Shown here in pieces: positions 5,389 to 6,685 of a DNA stretch of 6,685 bases. Position 1 is the first letter of the stretch; every line of letters begins with the position of its first letter. The stretch is from Kiritimatiellia bacterium (lineage in GTDB: Bacteria > Verrucomicrobiota > Kiritimatiellia > RFP12 > UBA3636): positions 1 to 6,685 of the forward strand of contig JAEDLN010000134.1 of the NCBI GenBank assembly GCA_016295275.1, written 5' to 3'. The translations under genes were made by a program, and so were the position numbers. The notes under the pieces are model-generated. The model was given only the letters and a program-made list of their open reading frames with translations. It was not told the origin of the DNA and did no database searches.

Positions 5389-6504
5389 TTACTTTCTTAC
5401 ATGCGTAACTTTGGCGCTTTCTGGAATACCGGCGAGGGAAACATCCAGCGAGGGATTTTCGACTATCACGTTTTTCAAGGAAGAGCAACCTCTGAAGGCA
5501 CCTACGCCGATGCTCGTGATGCTGTTTGGAATCGTTAAGCTTGTCAAGGATTTGCAACCGGAGAAGGCCCAACCGCCGATGCTCGTAACGCAATCTGGAA
5601 TAGTGATGCTTTTCAAGAAAGAGCAATCCTTGAAGACCCAATCGCCGATTCTCTTGACGCTGTCTGGAATCGTTACGCTTGTCAAGGATTCGCAACCAGA
5701 GAAGGCGGAATCGCCGATACTCGTGACGCTGTCTGGAATTGTGATGCTTTTCAAGGATTCGCAACCGGAGAAGGCGTCCTCGCCGATACTCTTGACGCTG
5801 TCTGGAATCGTTACGCTAGTCAAGGAAGAGCAACCGGCGAAGACAACCTCGCCGATGCTCTTGACGCCGTCCGGAATCGTTATTCTTGTCAAGGAAGAGC
5901 AACCGACGAAGGCACCCGCGCTGATACTCGTGACGCTGTCTGGAATCGTGATTTTCGTCAATCCGCCAGGGACAGCAACGAGTGTTTTTCCGTTTTTTGT
6001 CAACAAAAGTCCGAAGGTTGATTTGAAGGAAGGATTGCTGAAATCAACGGAAAAGGAGGTAAGGCTGGAGCAACCTGCAAAGGCACCCTCGCCGATGCTT
6101 TTGACACTGTTTGGAATCGTGATGCATGTCAAGGATTCGCAACCACTGAAGGCAACATTGCCGATACTCGTGACGCTGTTTGGAATCGTTATACTTTTCA
6201 ATGAAGAGCAATCTTCAAAGGCTGCAACACCGATGCTCTTGACGCTGTCTGGAATTGTGATGCCTATCAAAGAAGTGCAACCAGAGAAAGCTTTCTCGCC
6301 GATGCTCGTGACGGGGATATCGCCGAATTTCGATGGAATAGTGAGCCGACCCAATGGTTCCGTGCAAAGCTTTGTTATTGTCGCCTCGCCTTTAACAACT
6401 ATAAACTCCCAAGTTTGGCCACCGATAGTTTTGGTTATGCCTTCTGAATTGATTGGGAGAAAGAGTACCGCGAGGGCAAGAGTTGCAAGAAGCCACTTTT
6501 TCAT
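5389..6504 (-). CDS. Secreted BspA-like leucine-rich repeat protein
   Basis: This 371-residue protein starts with a signal peptide (MKKWLLATLALAVLFLPINS, 1-20) and a short N-terminal region (GQTWEFIVVKGEATIT). Eleven LRR_5 (BspA/TpLRR) repeats of 23 residues fill 67-353, with consensus SIGDSAFSGCSSLTSITIPDSVK. An island at about 149-190 (SFSVDFSNPSF through VAVPGGLTK) interrupts the fourth repeat, which is typical of BspA-type proteins. Every repeat keeps the Cys of the GC.SL core. A 40-residue tail without further known domains ends in VTHVRK; no lipobox, sortase signal, type IX sorting domain or membrane anchor is seen, so how it is held or released is unknown. Family members are surface or secreted proteins that often bind host matrix or other bacteria; binding here is inference. 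The ATG at 6504 is chosen because it begins a normal signal peptide; the longer frame to 6570 would start at the predicted transcription start. No Shine-Dalgarno is visible. Confidence 0.92.
   Translation of the reverse strand: MKKWLLATLALAVLFLPINSEGITKTIGGQTWEFIVVKGEATITKLCTEPLGRLTIPSKFGDIPVTSIGEKAFSGCTSLIGITIPDSVKSIGVAAFEDCSSLKSITIPNSVTSIGNVAFSGCESLTCITIPNSVKSIGEGAFAGCSSLTSFSVDFSNPSFKSTFGLLLTKNGKTLVAVPGGLTKITIPDSVTSISAGAFVGCSSLTRITIPDGVKSIGEVVFAGCSSLTSVTIPDSVKSIGEDAFSGCESLKSITIPDSVTSIGDSAFSGCESLTSVTIPDSVKRIGDWVFKDCSFLKSITIPDCVTSIGGWAFSGCKSLTSLTIPNSITSIGVGAFRGCSSLKNVIVENPSLDVSLAGIPESAKVTHVRK
5446..6306 (-). repeat. Tandem 69-nt repeat array coding for LRR_5 units
   Basis: Eleven units of 69 nt (23 codons) encode the LRR region, with one longer unit carrying the island. 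Units are similar at DNA level; for example GCTGTCTGGAATCGT recurs on the + strand. The array keeps a long frame open on the opposite strand and partly in a second frame. It is a likely substrate for recombination or slippage that changes repeat number. Confidence 0.85.
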
Positions 6505-6544
6505 TGTTTTGCCAGTTGGATTTGAATTATCGAGAGAAGGGCAT

Positions 6545-6559
6545 ATGGGCGCAACCCAT
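6545..6559 (-). promoter_or_regulatory. Small leader hairpin upstream of the LRR gene
   Basis: ATGGG (6545-6549) and CCCAT (6555-6559) can pair around a 5-nt loop in the 65-nt leader between the predicted transcription start and the ATG at 6504. It resembles the gpmI leader in having a stem followed by AU-rich sequence. A 5-bp stem is weak evidence of function. Confidence 0.25.
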
Positions 6560-6575
6560 GGTGAATGCACATGAG

Positions 6576-6605
6576 ATTATAACAAAAAATGAATAGGTTT
6601 GTCAA
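6576..6605 (-). promoter_or_regulatory. Consensus sigma70 promoter of the LRR gene
   Basis: On the - strand a perfect -35 box TTGACA (6605-6600), an 18-nt spacer with a T6 run and a perfect -10 box TATAAT (6581-6576) are present. Transcription should start near 6569, which rules out the longer LRR frame and leaves a leader of about 65 nt. Such a full match suggests strong, largely constitutive expression. Confidence 0.88.
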
Positions 6606-6607
6606 TG

Positions 6608-6629
6608 GCAAAATCGTCATTTTCGACCG
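6608..6629 (-). repeat. Copy 2 of the 22-23 nt direct repeat, just upstream of the LRR promoter
   Basis: This segment (+ strand GCAAAATCGTCATTTTCGAC then CG) matches 5253-5275 at 19 of 22 positions with one gap. It ends 2 nt before the -35 box, so it may be an upstream promoter element or part of a duplicated module. Confidence 0.55.
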
Positions 6630-6645
6630 GATGTAACTTCTCATC

Positions 6646-6674
6646 GTAAATGCGACTACCCTAGTCGCATTTAC
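6646..6674. terminator. Perfect 13-bp hairpin upstream of the LRR promoter
   Basis: GTAAATGCGACTA (6646-6658) and TAGTCGCATTTAC (6662-6674) are exactly complementary around a CCC loop. The A-rich and T-rich ends fit a terminator that works in either direction, on the + strand followed by TTGTT. It may end a gene lying beyond the right edge, or mark the border of the LRR module. No long T-tract follows, so a protein-binding or recombination site is also possible. Confidence 0.5.
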
Positions 6675-6685
6675 TTGTTCCGAAA

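Noticed and set aside
5330..5764. A 144-codon - strand frame with Arg/His-rich repeats
   Set aside because: It is the LRR array read in a shifted frame (units like LLFLEKRDS), has no start signals and overlaps the real gene and its terminator.
5446..6306. Regular repeats considered as a CRISPR array or satellite
   Set aside because: Units of 69 nt have no unique spacers, are in frame and encode canonical LRR_5 repeats.
5372..6574. A 400-codon open frame on the + strand, antisense to the LRR gene
   Set aside because: Its protein is just the antisense reading of the 69-nt repeats (PMLVTLSGIV-like units). A repeat length divisible by three keeps the frame open by itself. The - strand has the signal peptide, promoter, terminator and known fold.

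Overview
The window looks like a piece of a bacterial chromosome of moderate GC content. The best, but unproven, guess is a host-associated or anaerobic member of the Verrucomicrobiota/Kiritimatiellota/Lentisphaerota (PVC) group. The reasons are a stand-alone GGQ release-factor-like protein, a secreted BspA-type leucine-rich-repeat protein, an Ala/Pro/Glu-rich protein tail at the left edge, and mostly weak or absent Shine-Dalgarno sequences behind good sigma70-type promoters. No rRNA, tRNA, CRISPR array, integrase or transposase is visible.

Left part, + strand (1-1365): the last codons of an unidentified gene, then a small codon-independent release-factor-like protein (ribosome rescue type), then a short-chain dehydrogenase/reductase. 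Spacing is tight (40 and 22 nt), so this may be one transcript. It meets the leftward operon tail to tail, with only 6 nt between the two stop codons. A perfect 10-bp hairpin in the 3' end of the reductase gene can act as a terminator for both strands.

Middle part, - strand (1372-5050): one probable operon driven by a near-consensus promoter (TTGACA-17-TATCCT). It reads gpmI (cofactor-independent phosphoglycerate mutase), then a secreted zinc N-acetylmuramoyl-L-alanine amidase with LysM-like repeats at its C-terminus, then an unknown 166-residue protein whose start overlaps the amidase gene by 26 nt and has its own Shine-Dalgarno sequence. The amidase start is uncertain because a strong GC-rich hairpin lies inside its presumed N-terminal coding region.

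Right part, - strand (5076-6685): a secreted BspA-like LRR protein with eleven 23-residue repeats, a consensus promoter (TTGACA-18-TATAAT) and a clear intrinsic terminator. Downstream of it lies an eroded second copy: a 22-nt segment matching the region upstream of the LRR promoter, joined to a frameshifted last repeat and C-terminus of an LRR gene, followed by a 46-nt hairpin. The order hairpin - 22-nt element - (promoter) - LRR sequence - hairpin thus occurs twice. This suggests a former tandem array of LRR gene modules that has partly collapsed. It is the most interesting structure in the window, although it is more likely gene-family turnover than a new functional system.
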